From Woeseia sp. (GTDB lineage: Bacteria > Pseudomonadota > Gammaproteobacteria > Steroidobacterales > Woeseiaceae), in the NCBI GenBank assembly GCA_013003155.1, contig JABDKF010000215.1, positions 1 to 56,098 on the forward strand: DNA of 56,098 nucleotides. Direction: 5' to 3'. A model generated the notes under the pieces. That model did not search any database and was not told where the DNA came from. It saw only the letters and a list, made by a program, of their open reading frames with translations. Shown piece after piece: positions 38,086 through 49,245 of this stretch. A program made the position numbers and the translations under genes. Each line of letters starts with the position of its first letter. Within the stretch, counting starts at the first letter, position 1.

Positions 38086-39433
38086 GAATAAGCGCGCCCA
38101 AGCCGAGAAACGCGCCATACCCGACGACGTCCGTGACGGTTGTGAGCACAACGCCACCTGCCAGCGCGGGGTCTATGTGCATGCGCTTCATCGCGAGCGG
38201 AATGGCGAAACCGGCCGCCGCTGCGACGACAAGGTTGACGATCATGGCGCCGGCGATGACGCCGCCGATTCGCCAGTCGTTGAACCACAGGTAGGTGGCG
38301 ACCGAGACGACGATAGCCCAGCCGATACCGTTCAGAATGCCCACCAGCACTTCCTTGCGGAAAATGCGTTCAGCATTGGTTTTGTCTATCTGTCCGAGCG
38401 CAATGGCGCGCGTCATGATGGTAAGCGACTGGCTGCCCGCAACGCCGCCCATGCTTGGCACGACCGGCATCAACACGGCGAGCAGCACGACCTTGTCGAT
38501 CGTTGTCTGGAACAAATCCACGACTGACGCTGCGAGAAAAGCCGTTGCGAGATTAATACCCAGCCACAGTGCACGACGTCGCGCACTCTTCACGACCGGA
38601 GCGAACATGTCGTCCTCTTCGTCAAGTCCGGCCGCGCTCATCAGCGAGTGTTCAGCCTCTTCGCGAATGACATCGACGACGTCGTCAACCGTTATGCGGC
38701 CAACGACCCGATTGTTGTCGTCGGCAACCGGTGCCGACAAGAGGTCGCGATGCTCAAACTCCCAGACCACCTCCTGAGAACTCGCAGTCGCTTTGATCGG
38801 CACTATCTCTGTAGCCATCACCTCGGAGACAAGTTGCTCGGGGTCGGACGTCAGAAGGCGGGAGAGGAACACTGAGCCAACAAAACGGTTGTCGCGATCG
38901 ACAACGAAAATACTGTCGGTACCATCTGGAATCGAGCCGCGTGCCCGCAGGTAACGCTGCACTACATCGAGTGTAACGTCGGGGCGCACAGTCACGATGT
39001 CGACATTCATCAGGCCGCCGGCGCTATCCTCATCGTAGGAGAGCACCTGTCGTAGCCTGTCGCGATCCTGCTGGTCCAGTGAATGCAATACTTCGCGCGT
39101 CAGCGCTTCCGGCAGGTCTGCGAGCAGGTCGGCTAAGTCATCGACCTCCATCCCCTCGGCGGCGGCAACCAGTTCATCGGTTGCCATCCCGTCGATAAAT
39201 CCCTTGCGGACCTCGTCGCCCAATTCGACAAGGACGTCGCCCTCAAGGTCATGGTCGATCATTTCCCATAGCAGGCCGCGTTCCCGCAACGGAAGTGACT
39301 CAAGCAGTCTTGCCAGTTCTGCCGGGTGCAGATTGCCCGCGAGGCGTTGCGCTGCCCGCATGCGGCCAGCATCGAGCCGTTCGCGCAGCAAAGAAAGATT
39401 GGTCGGTTTGTTTTCCTTGCTTTCCATTAACAC
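38078..39433 (-). CDS. mgtE: Magnesium transporter MgtE
   Basis: N-domain, CBS region (VDIVTVRPDVTLDVVQRYLRARG...VDDVVDVIREEAEHSLM) and TM region PVVPSMGGVAGSQSLTIMTRAIALGQI. Confidence 0.95.
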   Translation of the reverse strand: MLMESKENKPTNLSLLRERLDAGRMRAAQRLAGNLHPAELARLLESLPLRERGLLWEMIDHDLEGDVLVELGDEVRKGFIDGMATDELVAAAEGMEVDDLADLLADLPEALTREVLHSLDQQDRDRLRQVLSYDEDSAGGLMNVDIVTVRPDVTLDVVQRYLRARGSIPDGTDSIFVVDRDNRFVGSVFLSRLLTSDPEQLVSEVMATEIVPIKATASSQEVVWEFEHRDLLSAPVADDNNRVVGRITVDDVVDVIREEAEHSLMSAAGLDEEDDMFAPVVKSARRRALWLGINLATAFLAASVVDLFQTTIDKVVLLAVLMPVVPSMGGVAGSQSLTIMTRAIALGQIDKTNAERIFRKEVLVGILNGIGWAIVVSVATYLWFNDWRIGGVIAGAMIVNLVVAAAAGFAIPLAMKRMHIDPALAGGVVLTTVTDVVGYGAFLGLGALILI

Positions 39434-39569
39434 CAGGGTCCCGTAGTGCGCGGTCCGCCGCGAGCGTGCCGCCCTTAAATGATGTTAGCGGCGCCAGCGC
39501 AGTGTAACGGTGTTCGGGTTACAGGGCACGCCTGATTCACCCGCAAACGGATAAGGAATTGGGGTGCAG

Positions 39570-40460
39570 TCAGGCGGACTCAGACACTCGCAAGCCGAGT
39601 TCATTGTGGCGTGTCAGTACCGGCTCGTGAACTTCTCTTAGTGCAGCGGCCAGTTTTTCAGTCATGTACACGGAACGATGCTGACCACCCGTACAGCCAA
39701 GTGCCACGGTAAGGTAGCTACGCCCGGTACTCGCGTATTCTGGCACCCAGTGCCGCAAAAATTGCAGGATGTCTTCGTACATGCGCAGGAACGAAGGCTG
39801 TTCGTCCAGAAAAGCCGCGACCTCACTGTCTCTCCCGGTAAGTCTGCGCAATGGTGGTTCCCAGTACGGATTTGGCAGGCCGCGCAGATCAAACATGAAA
39901 TCCGCATCGGCCGGTATGCCGTGCTTGTAGCCGAAAGACTGGATCAGGACCGACAAGTCTCTGGGCGCGCGCCGATCAACCCGATCGCGAATAGTATCCG
40001 CCAATTCATAGACGCTGCACCGGGAAGTGTCGATGACCAGATCAGAAAGATTGATCATGGGCGCCAGCAGTTCTCGCTCGCGATGAATCGCGCCGCGCAA
40101 CGTAGTGCCTTTTTCTGCAAGCGGATGCCGCCGTCGCGTTTCGCTGTAGCGCTTTAACAGGATGTCGTCGCTGGCTTGCAGGAACAATACGTCTGTCTGA
40201 ATGCCATTGCTGCGCAGCTCACGAATCGTCGTGGGCAGGGTATCGAGGTCGCGTCTACGATTTCTTGCGTCGATACCGACGGCAATACGACTACCCGCTT
40301 GTTCCTCAAAGCTTGCGACTTCCTCGACCAGCGCCTTCAGCAATGCGGCGGGCATATTGTCGATACAGTAATAGCCCATATCTTCAAGCGCGTGCAGCGC
40401 GACGCTTTTACCGGAGCCGGACAGGCCACTGACAAGTACCAGGCGCGTTTTTTCAGACAT
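39570..40460 (-). CDS. rapZ: RNase adapter protein RapZ
   Basis: VLVSGLSGSGKSVALHALEDMGYYCIDNMPAALL; DLRGLPNPYWEPPLRRLTGRD; ALGCTGGQHRSVYMTEKLA. Confidence 0.97.
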   Translation of the reverse strand: MSEKTRLVLVSGLSGSGKSVALHALEDMGYYCIDNMPAALLKALVEEVASFEEQAGSRIAVGIDARNRRRDLDTLPTTIRELRSNGIQTDVLFLQASDDILLKRYSETRRRHPLAEKGTTLRGAIHRERELLAPMINLSDLVIDTSRCSVYELADTIRDRVDRRAPRDLSVLIQSFGYKHGIPADADFMFDLRGLPNPYWEPPLRRLTGRDSEVAAFLDEQPSFLRMYEDILQFLRHWVPEYASTGRSYLTVALGCTGGQHRSVYMTEKLAAALREVHEPVLTRHNELGLRVSESA

Positions 40461-40479
40461 ACGCTATTGCCGTTGCCGC

Positions 40480-40998
40480 TCAGGTAGGCGCCTCTTGCGG
40501 CTCAGAATCGGTCGGCGTCGCGCTTAGCAAGGCTTTGTAGAGTTCGCTGCTACTGTGCGCTTCGCGCAGGCGCTCCCGCAAATCTTTATCGTTTAGGGCG
40601 CTGGTAACGAGTTTGATATCGGCGACATGAGAATCGTCGAGCTCCAGTGGCACCATTAAGCCAAAAACCAGATCGACATGTTCACTGTCGCTCGTGTCAA
40701 AATCGACGGGACTGGATAGCCTCATGAACGCACCGCAACTGCGTTTGACGCCTTCAACGCGACAATGCGGGAACGCAATGCCTGAATCCAACCCGGTGCA
40801 GCCCAGGCGCTCGCGTTCAACCAGGCCTTCGAAAATTTCCTCGTGAGCGATTTCGCTGTCACAGCGCGACAGCAATTCACTCAGGATTTCAAGGCAATGC
40901 TTTTTGCTCCGCGCCTGTGCGTTGCACAGGACGTTTTCCGGCTTTACGAGATCTTCGAGAGTCATTGCTGTGAGGTCATTGCCCGGGATTATCGACAC
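40480..40998 (-). CDS. ptsN: PTS IIA-Ntr (nitrogen regulatory) protein
   Basis: ERERLGCTGLDSGIAFPHCRVEGVKRSCGAFMRLSSPVDFD; position in rpoN cluster. Confidence 0.93.
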   Translation of the reverse strand: MSIIPGNDLTAMTLEDLVKPENVLCNAQARSKKHCLEILSELLSRCDSEIAHEEIFEGLVERERLGCTGLDSGIAFPHCRVEGVKRSCGAFMRLSSPVDFDTSDSEHVDLVFGLMVPLELDDSHVADIKLVTSALNDKDLRERLREAHSSSELYKALLSATPTDSEPQEAPT

Positions 40999-41042
40999 GC
41001 AATTCCTGGTAGCCGCGGTATTCGGCTACCAGGACTGTGAGC

Positions 41043-41363
41043 TTATCCGAAAGAGCGCTTGTTCGCGTCTCTCGCATGGTGATCGACCATTTTTTCTTTG
41101 TGCTTCCTGACCTGTCGATCCAGTTTATCGACAAGACTATCGATCGCTGCGTACATATCTTCTTCTGTCGCGTCGGCATAAATCGTGCCGCCGCTAACGT
41201 TAACTGTTGCTTCCGCTTTGTGTCTCAGCTTTTCCACAGTAAGGATGCAGTGCGCATCCGTTACCAGGTCAAAATGACGCTCAACCTTTTCAAACTTGCT
41301 GGCAACGTAATTTCTCATTGCCGTTGTTACATCGACGTGATGACCTGTAACGCTTATTTGCAT
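41043..41363 (-). CDS. hpf: Ribosome hibernation promoting factor
   Basis: MQISVTGHHVDVTTAMRNYVASKFEKVERHFD...EEDMYAAIDSLVDKLDRQVRKHKEK; in rpoN cluster. Confidence 0.95.
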   Translation of the reverse strand: MQISVTGHHVDVTTAMRNYVASKFEKVERHFDLVTDAHCILTVEKLRHKAEATVNVSGGTIYADATEEDMYAAIDSLVDKLDRQVRKHKEKMVDHHARDANKRSFG

Positions 41364-41381
41364 GGTTTTCTCCCTTGATCT

Positions 41382-41444
41382 TCAGGGCGCGAAAGGCAGC
41401 CCTGACGAGTGGACAGAACGGCGCTCCGCGATGCGCGCAGCGCC
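41382..41444 (-). promoter_or_regulatory. Two consecutive hairpins in the hpf leader (rpoN-hpf intergenic)
   Basis: Arms 41420-41430/41434-41444 (GGCGCTcCGCG-ATG-CGCGcAGCGCC, one mismatch) and 41382-41388/41399-41405 (TCAGGGC...GCCCTGA). Confidence 0.5.
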
Positions 41445-41495
41445 CACGACTTGAAAAACTACCGGATATATTATGTCTAAAGCTCAGCACTGATT

Positions 41496-42890
41496 TTATT
41501 TTGGCTGGCGAACGCGGCGTTCGCTGGACGAAGAAATCTTCATAGCTTCACGGTACTTCGCAACCGTGCGCCTGGCAACATTTATGCCTTCGTCTTTCAG
41601 GATATTGGCGATTTTGCTGTCACTCAGGGGCTTGGCAGGATCTTCGGCACCGATCAGTTTCCGTATTTTCGCGCGGACCGCCGTAGACGACTGATCGTCA
41701 CCGTCAACGGTCGAAAGATTGCTTGAAAAAAAGTACTTGAATTCAAACACGCCGCGCGGTGTGTGCATGTATTTGTTTGTTGTTACACGTGAAATAGTCG
41801 ATTCATGCATGCCTATTGCATCGGCAATGTCACGTAATACCAGCGGCTTCATGCCTTCATCCCCCTGATCGAGGAAGTCCTGCTGCCGCGCCACGATGCA
41901 GGTCGCTACTTTAGTCAGAGTCTCGTTACGAATCTCCAGGCTGCGAACCAGCCAGCGCGCTTCCTGCAACTGCGACCGAAGAACGGAGTGATCGCCATTG
42001 CCACGTAACAATTGCGCATACTTCTGATTGACTGACAGCCGGGGAATGCCCGAAGAGCTGATTTCAACTTGCCAGATGCCATCGCTCTTGCGAACGAACA
42101 CGTCAGGTATGACGTACTCAGGTGCGGCGGGGCTGACAGCAAGGCCCGGTTTGGGATTACAACCTTTAACGAGCGCGAGCGCGTTGTTCAGCTCTTCTTC
42201 GGACGCGCGCTCGGTACGCCGAAGTTCACTGTATTCCTGGTTGGCGATTCGATCCAGGTGGTGTTCAGCCAGGCGCAGTGCGAGCGGCAGGCCAGTTGTT
42301 TCGGGGTCAAGCTGCCCGAGTTGCAAAATGATGCACTCTGATAAATTGCGTGCGCCCACACCGATAGGGTCCAGCCGCTGCACTTTTTTCAGCGTCTGTT
42401 CGATTTCCGTGTCGTCCACGGATTTGTTGGCTCGTACACTCGCGCGTATATCGTCGAAGTCAGCGACGAGGTAACCGTCGTCATTAATGGCGTCAATCAG
42501 TGCTTCACCAATGAGGGCTTCGCGCGGACTAAATTTTTCGAGTTCCAGTTGCCACAAAAGATGTTCGCGCAGCGATTGGCCACTCTGATCTTCATAATCG
42601 ATCTGGCTGCGGCCCTCGCCGTTCCAGCCGCCGTCCTGAAATTGTTCCGTTACGCTCGATTGCCAGTCCTCTTCGGACTTGACCGTCTCGACTTCTGCCG
42701 TCGACTCCGCCGAGGAGCTGGGGACGTCAGGCAAGTCCTCCATCTCCAACATGATGTTTTCTTCGAGCGCCTCCTGAATCTGCGCGCTCAAATCCAGTAC
42801 GGGTAGCTGTAACAGTCGGATCGCCTGCTGCAACTGCGGCGTCATCGTCAGCGACTGGCCAATCTTAAGTTGCAACGATGGCTTCAGCAT
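41496..42890 (-). CDS. rpoN: RNA polymerase sigma-54 factor
   Basis: MLKPSLQLKIGQSLTMTPQLQQAIRLLQLPVLDL; RpoN box ARRTVAKYRE. Confidence 0.98.
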   Translation of the reverse strand: MLKPSLQLKIGQSLTMTPQLQQAIRLLQLPVLDLSAQIQEALEENIMLEMEDLPDVPSSSAESTAEVETVKSEEDWQSSVTEQFQDGGWNGEGRSQIDYEDQSGQSLREHLLWQLELEKFSPREALIGEALIDAINDDGYLVADFDDIRASVRANKSVDDTEIEQTLKKVQRLDPIGVGARNLSECIILQLGQLDPETTGLPLALRLAEHHLDRIANQEYSELRRTERASEEELNNALALVKGCNPKPGLAVSPAAPEYVIPDVFVRKSDGIWQVEISSSGIPRLSVNQKYAQLLRGNGDHSVLRSQLQEARWLVRSLEIRNETLTKVATCIVARQQDFLDQGDEGMKPLVLRDIADAIGMHESTISRVTTNKYMHTPRGVFEFKYFFSSNLSTVDGDDQSSTAVRAKIRKLIGAEDPAKPLSDSKIANILKDEGINVARRTVAKYREAMKISSSSERRVRQPK

Positions 42891-42933
42891 GAGCTTGCGA
42901 GGTCCAAAAGGTTATTCATTCGCTAAATTGTGC

Positions 42934-43659
42934 TCAGAGTTTAAATTCTTGTCCGAGATACACTTCTCGAACGTGCTGATTGGCCAGAATATCGTCAGGA
43001 GTGCCAGCCGCAATAAGGGTTCCGTCGTTGAGTATATAAGCTCGCTGGCAGATTCCGAGCGTTTCCCGCACGTTGTGGTCAGTAATCAGAACACCAATGC
43101 CACGGCCACATAAGTGATTGATAATACGTTGGATGTCCAATACCGAAATCGGGTCTACGCCCGCAAAGGGTTCGTCCAGCAATACAAAGCGCGGGTTGGC
43201 CGCGAGCGCCCTCGCGATTTCGACGCGGCGCCGCTCGCCGCCGGACAGGCTGATGCCGACGTTGTTCCTGACGTGGCCGACGTGCAGCTCCTCCAGCAAC
43301 TGATCGAGTTCCTGTTCGCGTCCGGCCCGATCGAGATCGCCGCGATTTTCGAGAATCGCGAGGATATTTTGCTCTACTGAGAGTTTGCGGAAAATGGAAG
43401 CTTCCTGCGGCAAATATCCCAGCCCCAACGACGCGCGTTTATGCATCGGCAGTGGCGTCAGGTCCTTACCATCGAGCAGTATGCGACCACGGTCTGCACT
43501 GACCAGCCCGACTATCATGTAAAAGGCGGTTGTCTTGCCGGCGCCATTGGGCCCTAGTAGCCCGACTACCTCGCCGCTGGAAATTTCCAGTGATATGTCT
43601 TTGACGACTTCGCGAAACTTGTAACGTTTGGCAATCCCCTGAACGCTGAGAATGCTCAT
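42934..43659 (-). CDS. lptB: LPS export ABC transporter ATP-binding protein
   Basis: [53 protein letters not shown]. Confidence 0.97.
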   Translation of the reverse strand: MSILSVQGIAKRYKFREVVKDISLEISSGEVVGLLGPNGAGKTTAFYMIVGLVSADRGRILLDGKDLTPLPMHKRASLGLGYLPQEASIFRKLSVEQNILAILENRGDLDRAGREQELDQLLEELHVGHVRNNVGISLSGGERRRVEIARALAANPRFVLLDEPFAGVDPISVLDIQRIINHLCGRGIGVLITDHNVRETLGICQRAYILNDGTLIAAGTPDDILANQHVREVYLGQEFKL

Positions 43660-44351
43660 AGAGTGCCGCCACCATCCGGTCCGTCGTCAGGGAAAAGCGT
43701 TGCGCCGCCACTATCTTCAGCGGGCTGCTGATCGGCATCTTCTGCTGTCGGGTCGACGGCGGGGGTATATATGATTTTTACTTTTTCGCCAGTCTCGCCG
43801 CTGGCCTCCGCGTTTATGCGTTGTTCGGCGATGTTGTAGACGAGGTAGTTGCTTGAGATTTGGTTGCCGCCCTCGGTGATCGTCGCCTGCTCCGAAAACT
43901 CTACGATGCCCTCGGCAAAGTTATACTCGAGGCGGCCAGCCTCTGCGTAAGTTATCTCGTCGCTGCCGCGGCGGCGCAGTTCGAACGTTGCAGGCGCACC
44001 ACTTATCGTCGCGATCTGCAGTTGGTGCTTACCAAAGCGCAGGTCCGCCTGGTCGCATTTGATGCTGGCAGTTCCTGTTTCGATACGTACATTTCCCGAG
44101 AACTGCCAAATGCTGTCTTCAAAATCGAGTTTGCTGGCGAGCCCTTGATCTGCTTCAACTCCAATCGTGCCTTGCGACAATCGCAAGCCGCGAAACATCA
44201 ACATGGAATTCTTGCCATCGTAATCTGTCGCATCCGCATCCAGGGAAATCGGCAGACGCAATTCTGCAATCTGCGCCCACGACGCCTGACCGGCCGTCAG
44301 GAACAAGGCAAGTACAAAAAGGTTGCGCAAATTTTTAAAAAGTTTTTGCAT
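43656..44351 (-). CDS. lptA: Lipopolysaccharide transport periplasmic protein LptA
   Basis: OstA-like repeats ([23 protein letters not shown]...[26 protein letters not shown]), signal peptide, lpt operon position. Confidence 0.92.
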   Translation of the reverse strand: MQKLFKNLRNLFVLALFLTAGQASWAQIAELRLPISLDADATDYDGKNSMLMFRGLRLSQGTIGVEADQGLASKLDFEDSIWQFSGNVRIETGTASIKCDQADLRFGKHQLQIATISGAPATFELRRRGSDEITYAEAGRLEYNFAEGIVEFSEQATITEGGNQISSNYLVYNIAEQRINAEASGETGEKVKIIYTPAVDPTAEDADQQPAEDSGGATLFPDDGPDGGGTL

Positions 44352-44406
44352 AAATTGCTGGCAGCATTCTTACGCTGGTAAATACGGTAAAAGTTATTCT
44401 ACGCGA

Positions 44407-45042
44407 TCACGGGACAAACTTGCCGCTAACGTTCGACTTCAACTGCAAGCGGTTGTCCTGTAATGATGCTTCCATGCCGGTCGCCGATATACTTCGGTCA
44501 CCGATTCGAATTCGAACGCGTCGATCTGTATATGCGATGTATTTTTCCGGCTCCAACGCTAACCAGTCCGTGCTGATCTCGGTTACATCGCCTTCAAAAC
44601 CCTGTTCACTGGTCGCCAGCACGTGTCCGCTCAACGTCAACTTATCCTGGTTGCCGCTAATCACCGCCCTGTCGGCGCTCAACGACCAGGGTATTTCACT
44701 CGCGGTTGTGTAACGTACTTTGACGCCGTCAAACGCGATTTGTTCTTCGTTTTGTTGTTCCGCGTAGTCGGCCTCAATTTCATAGAGCAGATTCCCGTTT
44801 TCGCCGGTTCCGAGAATACGCGCATCGCGCAAGTAAAAGCCTTGCTGAGCAACGTTCCCGGCATCAGCGAGTTCTGATCCCTGGTCCAGAGAGCTTGCGA
44901 GGTACCAGCTGCCCATGGCGCCAGCCAACAACAAGATGATGCCAAAAAGATTTCGTGCACTCACCGGGTCAGCAGCCTTGCGAGACATCGGCCCCAGCAT
45001 GAATTCATCGCCACGCGAGCTAGGCGACAGGATGGCAAGCAC
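44407..45042 (-). CDS. lptC: LPS export periplasmic protein LptC
   Basis: Single TM plus LptC fold sequence (YLRDARILGTGENGNLLYEIEADYAEQ); between kdsC and lptA. Confidence 0.88.
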   Translation of the reverse strand: MLAILSPSSRGDEFMLGPMSRKAADPVSARNLFGIILLLAGAMGSWYLASSLDQGSELADAGNVAQQGFYLRDARILGTGENGNLLYEIEADYAEQQNEEQIAFDGVKVRYTTASEIPWSLSADRAVISGNQDKLTLSGHVLATSEQGFEGDVTEISTDWLALEPEKYIAYTDRRVRIRIGDRSISATGMEASLQDNRLQLKSNVSGKFVP

Positions 45043-45064
45043 ATCGGTGGTGCGTCGCAGATGC

Positions 45065-45562
45065 TCAAGTGGCGGATTGCCTCGCGTTGATCAGCTGGTC
45101 GCAAATTTCGCGTACCGCGCCAAAGCCGCCACGCCATTTGGTCGTCACGTCGCAGGCCGAAATTATGTCGGGATGCGCATTGGCGACGGCTACCGGAATA
45201 CCTACCCTTTGCAACAAGGGGAGGTCTGGCAGATCATCCCCTGCATAAAGGCATTCGTCCGCGCTTATCGACAATTCCTTTCGCAACTCCTCGAACGCCG
45301 CTACCTTGTCTTTGCAACCCAGGTAAACATGGCGGACGCCCAATTCTCGCATGCGTTCAGCGACGGCCGGCGACGGTCTGCCGCTGATGATGGCGACGGC
45401 AATTCCGGCCTCGAGCAAGCGCCTCACCCCGTAACCATCCAGCGTGCAAAACGCCTTGCTCTCGACCAGGTCATTCGACAGATAGAAGCGGCCATCGGTG
45501 AAAACGCCGTCCACGTCGAACGCCGCCAGCCGGATTTTTCTTAAGCGCTCAGTCAGGCTCAT
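45065..45562 (-). CDS. kdsC: KDO-8-phosphate phosphatase
   Basis: IRLAAFDVDGVFTDGRFYLS...FCTLDGYGVRRLLEAGIAVAIISGRPSPAVAERMRELGVRHVYLG. Confidence 0.95.
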   Translation of the reverse strand: MSLTERLRKIRLAAFDVDGVFTDGRFYLSNDLVESKAFCTLDGYGVRRLLEAGIAVAIISGRPSPAVAERMRELGVRHVYLGCKDKVAAFEELRKELSISADECLYAGDDLPDLPLLQRVGIPVAVANAHPDIISACDVTTKWRGGFGAVREICDQLINARQSAT

Positions 45563-46566
45563 ACGACGCCTGCCCGAAACAAATCGTGAATATTGAGTGC
45601 GCCAACCAGGCGGCCGTCGGTGTCCGCGACAAGCAAGCCGTTGATCTTGTGTTGTTCCATCAGGTGTACCGCTTCTGCGGCCAGAATGCCGGGTTCAGTC
45701 ACGCGGCAATCCTCGTGCATGACCGTCGCGATTTTTGTTTTGTGCACATCGACGCCTGCATCGAGTGCCCGACGCAAATCTCCGTCAGTAAATACTCCCA
45801 GAATTTGTCGCTGTGCGTCGACGATGGCTGTCATACCGAGGCCCTTCTGCGACATTTCGACAAGCCCCGCACTCAAACTGACGTCAGGTGTAACGGCGGG
45901 AATTTCGTCGCCGCTATGCATGATATCGGCAACGCGTAAAATCAGGCGTTTACCCAATGTACCGCTAGGGTGAGAGCGCGCGAAATCTTCCGCTGTAAAA
46001 CCGCGACTTTCGAGCAACGCCACGGCGAGCGCATCTCCCATTGCCAGCGTTGCCGTTGTGCTGGCCGTTGGCGCCAGGTTTAGCGGACAGGCTTCTTCAC
46101 TGACGCTGACATCAAGGTGTACATCCGCTGTTCTCGCGAGCGTGGAGCCCTTCTTTCCTGTCATTGAAATCAGCTTTGCCCCCATCCTTTTAACGAGCGG
46201 CAATATTGTGACGATTTCCTGGGTTTCGCCGGAATTTGACACTGCCAGTAACAGGTCGTGCGCGGTGATCATGCCGAGGTCACCGTGACTCGCTTCAGCC
46301 GGGTGCATGTAAAAAGACGGGGTGCCGGTACTGGCCAGCGTCGCGGAAATCTTGCGCGCAATGTGTCCGGACTTGCCCATGCCCGTCACCACCACGCGGC
46401 CTTCTGTTTCGAGACAAAGCTGGCAGGCGTCAGCGAATGATTGATCAAGCCGACTTGCGAGTTGGCTCACTGCGCGAGATTCAACATCCAGAACACGCTC
46501 TGCCAGCGCCAGTTGTTGTGAGGCTGAAAGCTTCGAATTCATTCGCTGCCTCGTGGTTGCATACAA
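45559..46566 (-). CDS. kdsD: Arabinose-5-phosphate isomerase (SIS + CBS)
   Basis: VVVTGMGKSGHIARKISATLASTGTPSFYMHPAEASHGDLGMI; LAPTASTTATLAMGDALAVALLE. Confidence 0.96.
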   Translation of the reverse strand: MYATTRQRMNSKLSASQQLALAERVLDVESRAVSQLASRLDQSFADACQLCLETEGRVVVTGMGKSGHIARKISATLASTGTPSFYMHPAEASHGDLGMITAHDLLLAVSNSGETQEIVTILPLVKRMGAKLISMTGKKGSTLARTADVHLDVSVSEEACPLNLAPTASTTATLAMGDALAVALLESRGFTAEDFARSHPSGTLGKRLILRVADIMHSGDEIPAVTPDVSLSAGLVEMSQKGLGMTAIVDAQRQILGVFTDGDLRRALDAGVDVHKTKIATVMHEDCRVTEPGILAAEAVHLMEQHKINGLLVADTDGRLVGALNIHDLFRAGVV

Positions 46567-46572
46567 TTGCGC

Positions 46573-47538
46573 TTACACATTCTGAACCGTTACGTAGCTG
46601 ATGTACCCAATATATGCCGCCAGCAGGCAAAAGCCCTCGAAGCGATTGACTCGACCGACGTCATTGTCCTCGTAGGTCGTCGCAAACAAGACCAGCGTGA
46701 AGGCGACCATGACGAAAATGTGCAATGACAGCACCGATTGCGGCAGCGCCGTGGGTTCAATGGTGATTGCAATGCCTATGACGGCGAGCAGGTTAAAAAC
46801 ATTGGAGCCAACGATGTTACCTATAGCCAAACCGTATTCGCCCTTAAACGCACTCACGACTGATACCGCCAGCTCTGGCAGGCTTGTGCCTATCGCGACC
46901 AGCGTCAGACCAATAACAACTTCAGAAATGCCGAAGTCGAGCGCAATCTGAATTGCGCCTTCGACCAACAGGTCCGCACCGAGCAGCAGCGTCGCGAGGC
47001 CGACCAGCAACCAGATGATTGCGGCACGCATCGAGACGTCTACGGGAATCTCTGCTTCGTAATCACTGCGCATCGGGTCTGACGCCGAGGAACGAATACC
47101 GACGCGTGTCAGCCAGACCATCACGATGATCAGGCTCGCCAATAACACCAGGCCGTCGACGCGACTCAAATAAGAGTCGAGGAACAGGGAGACCGTTAAC
47201 AGCGAAACGGCGAGCAGTGCGGGCATTTCGCGGCGCAGCGTTGCAGACGTTAATTCAATCGGCCGCAGTAACGCCACGGTTCCGAGTACGAGGCCAATGT
47301 TCGCCGTGTTGGAGCCAATGGCATTGCCGATCGCCAGCGACGGCTCGCCGCGCAGCGCGGCAACTATTGACACGAGAACTTCCGGTGCCGAGGTTGCAAA
47401 GGCGACGACTGTCAGGCCGATCAGAATCGGCGCAATCCCAAGGTTTCTTGCGGTTGCTGCACCACCGTACACGAAGCGATCCGCGCCCCAAATCAGCAAT
47501 GCAAATCCGGCAACGACGTTAAAAATATTTCCTAGCAT
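46573..47538 (-). CDS. yrbG: Calcium/sodium antiporter (YrbG family)
   Basis: IGLTVVAFATSAPEVLVSIVAALRGEPSLAIGNAIGSNTANIGLVLG and second repeat VIGLTLVAIGTSLPELAVSVVSAFKGEYGLAIGNIVGSNVFN. Confidence 0.92.
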   Translation of the reverse strand: MLGNIFNVVAGFALLIWGADRFVYGGAATARNLGIAPILIGLTVVAFATSAPEVLVSIVAALRGEPSLAIGNAIGSNTANIGLVLGTVALLRPIELTSATLRREMPALLAVSLLTVSLFLDSYLSRVDGLVLLASLIIVMVWLTRVGIRSSASDPMRSDYEAEIPVDVSMRAAIIWLLVGLATLLLGADLLVEGAIQIALDFGISEVVIGLTLVAIGTSLPELAVSVVSAFKGEYGLAIGNIVGSNVFNLLAVIGIAITIEPTALPQSVLSLHIFVMVAFTLVLFATTYEDNDVGRVNRFEGFCLLAAYIGYISYVTVQNV

Positions 47539-47703
47539 TCCGTAGAGTAAAACCTGTTCGACACGGTTTCCGGAACCGTTGCAGGATTCCGACCAAGCGA
47601 GGACTTGAATCATACACAATCGCCTCTGGGCATTGGACGAAAGCTACGATTTGCTACACTTGCCGGCCTGATTGAGCGGCGGGCCTCCGTTGCACTAGAG
47701 CCG

Positions 47704-49237
<1,534 letters not shown>

Positions 49238-49245
49238 TCATCGCA

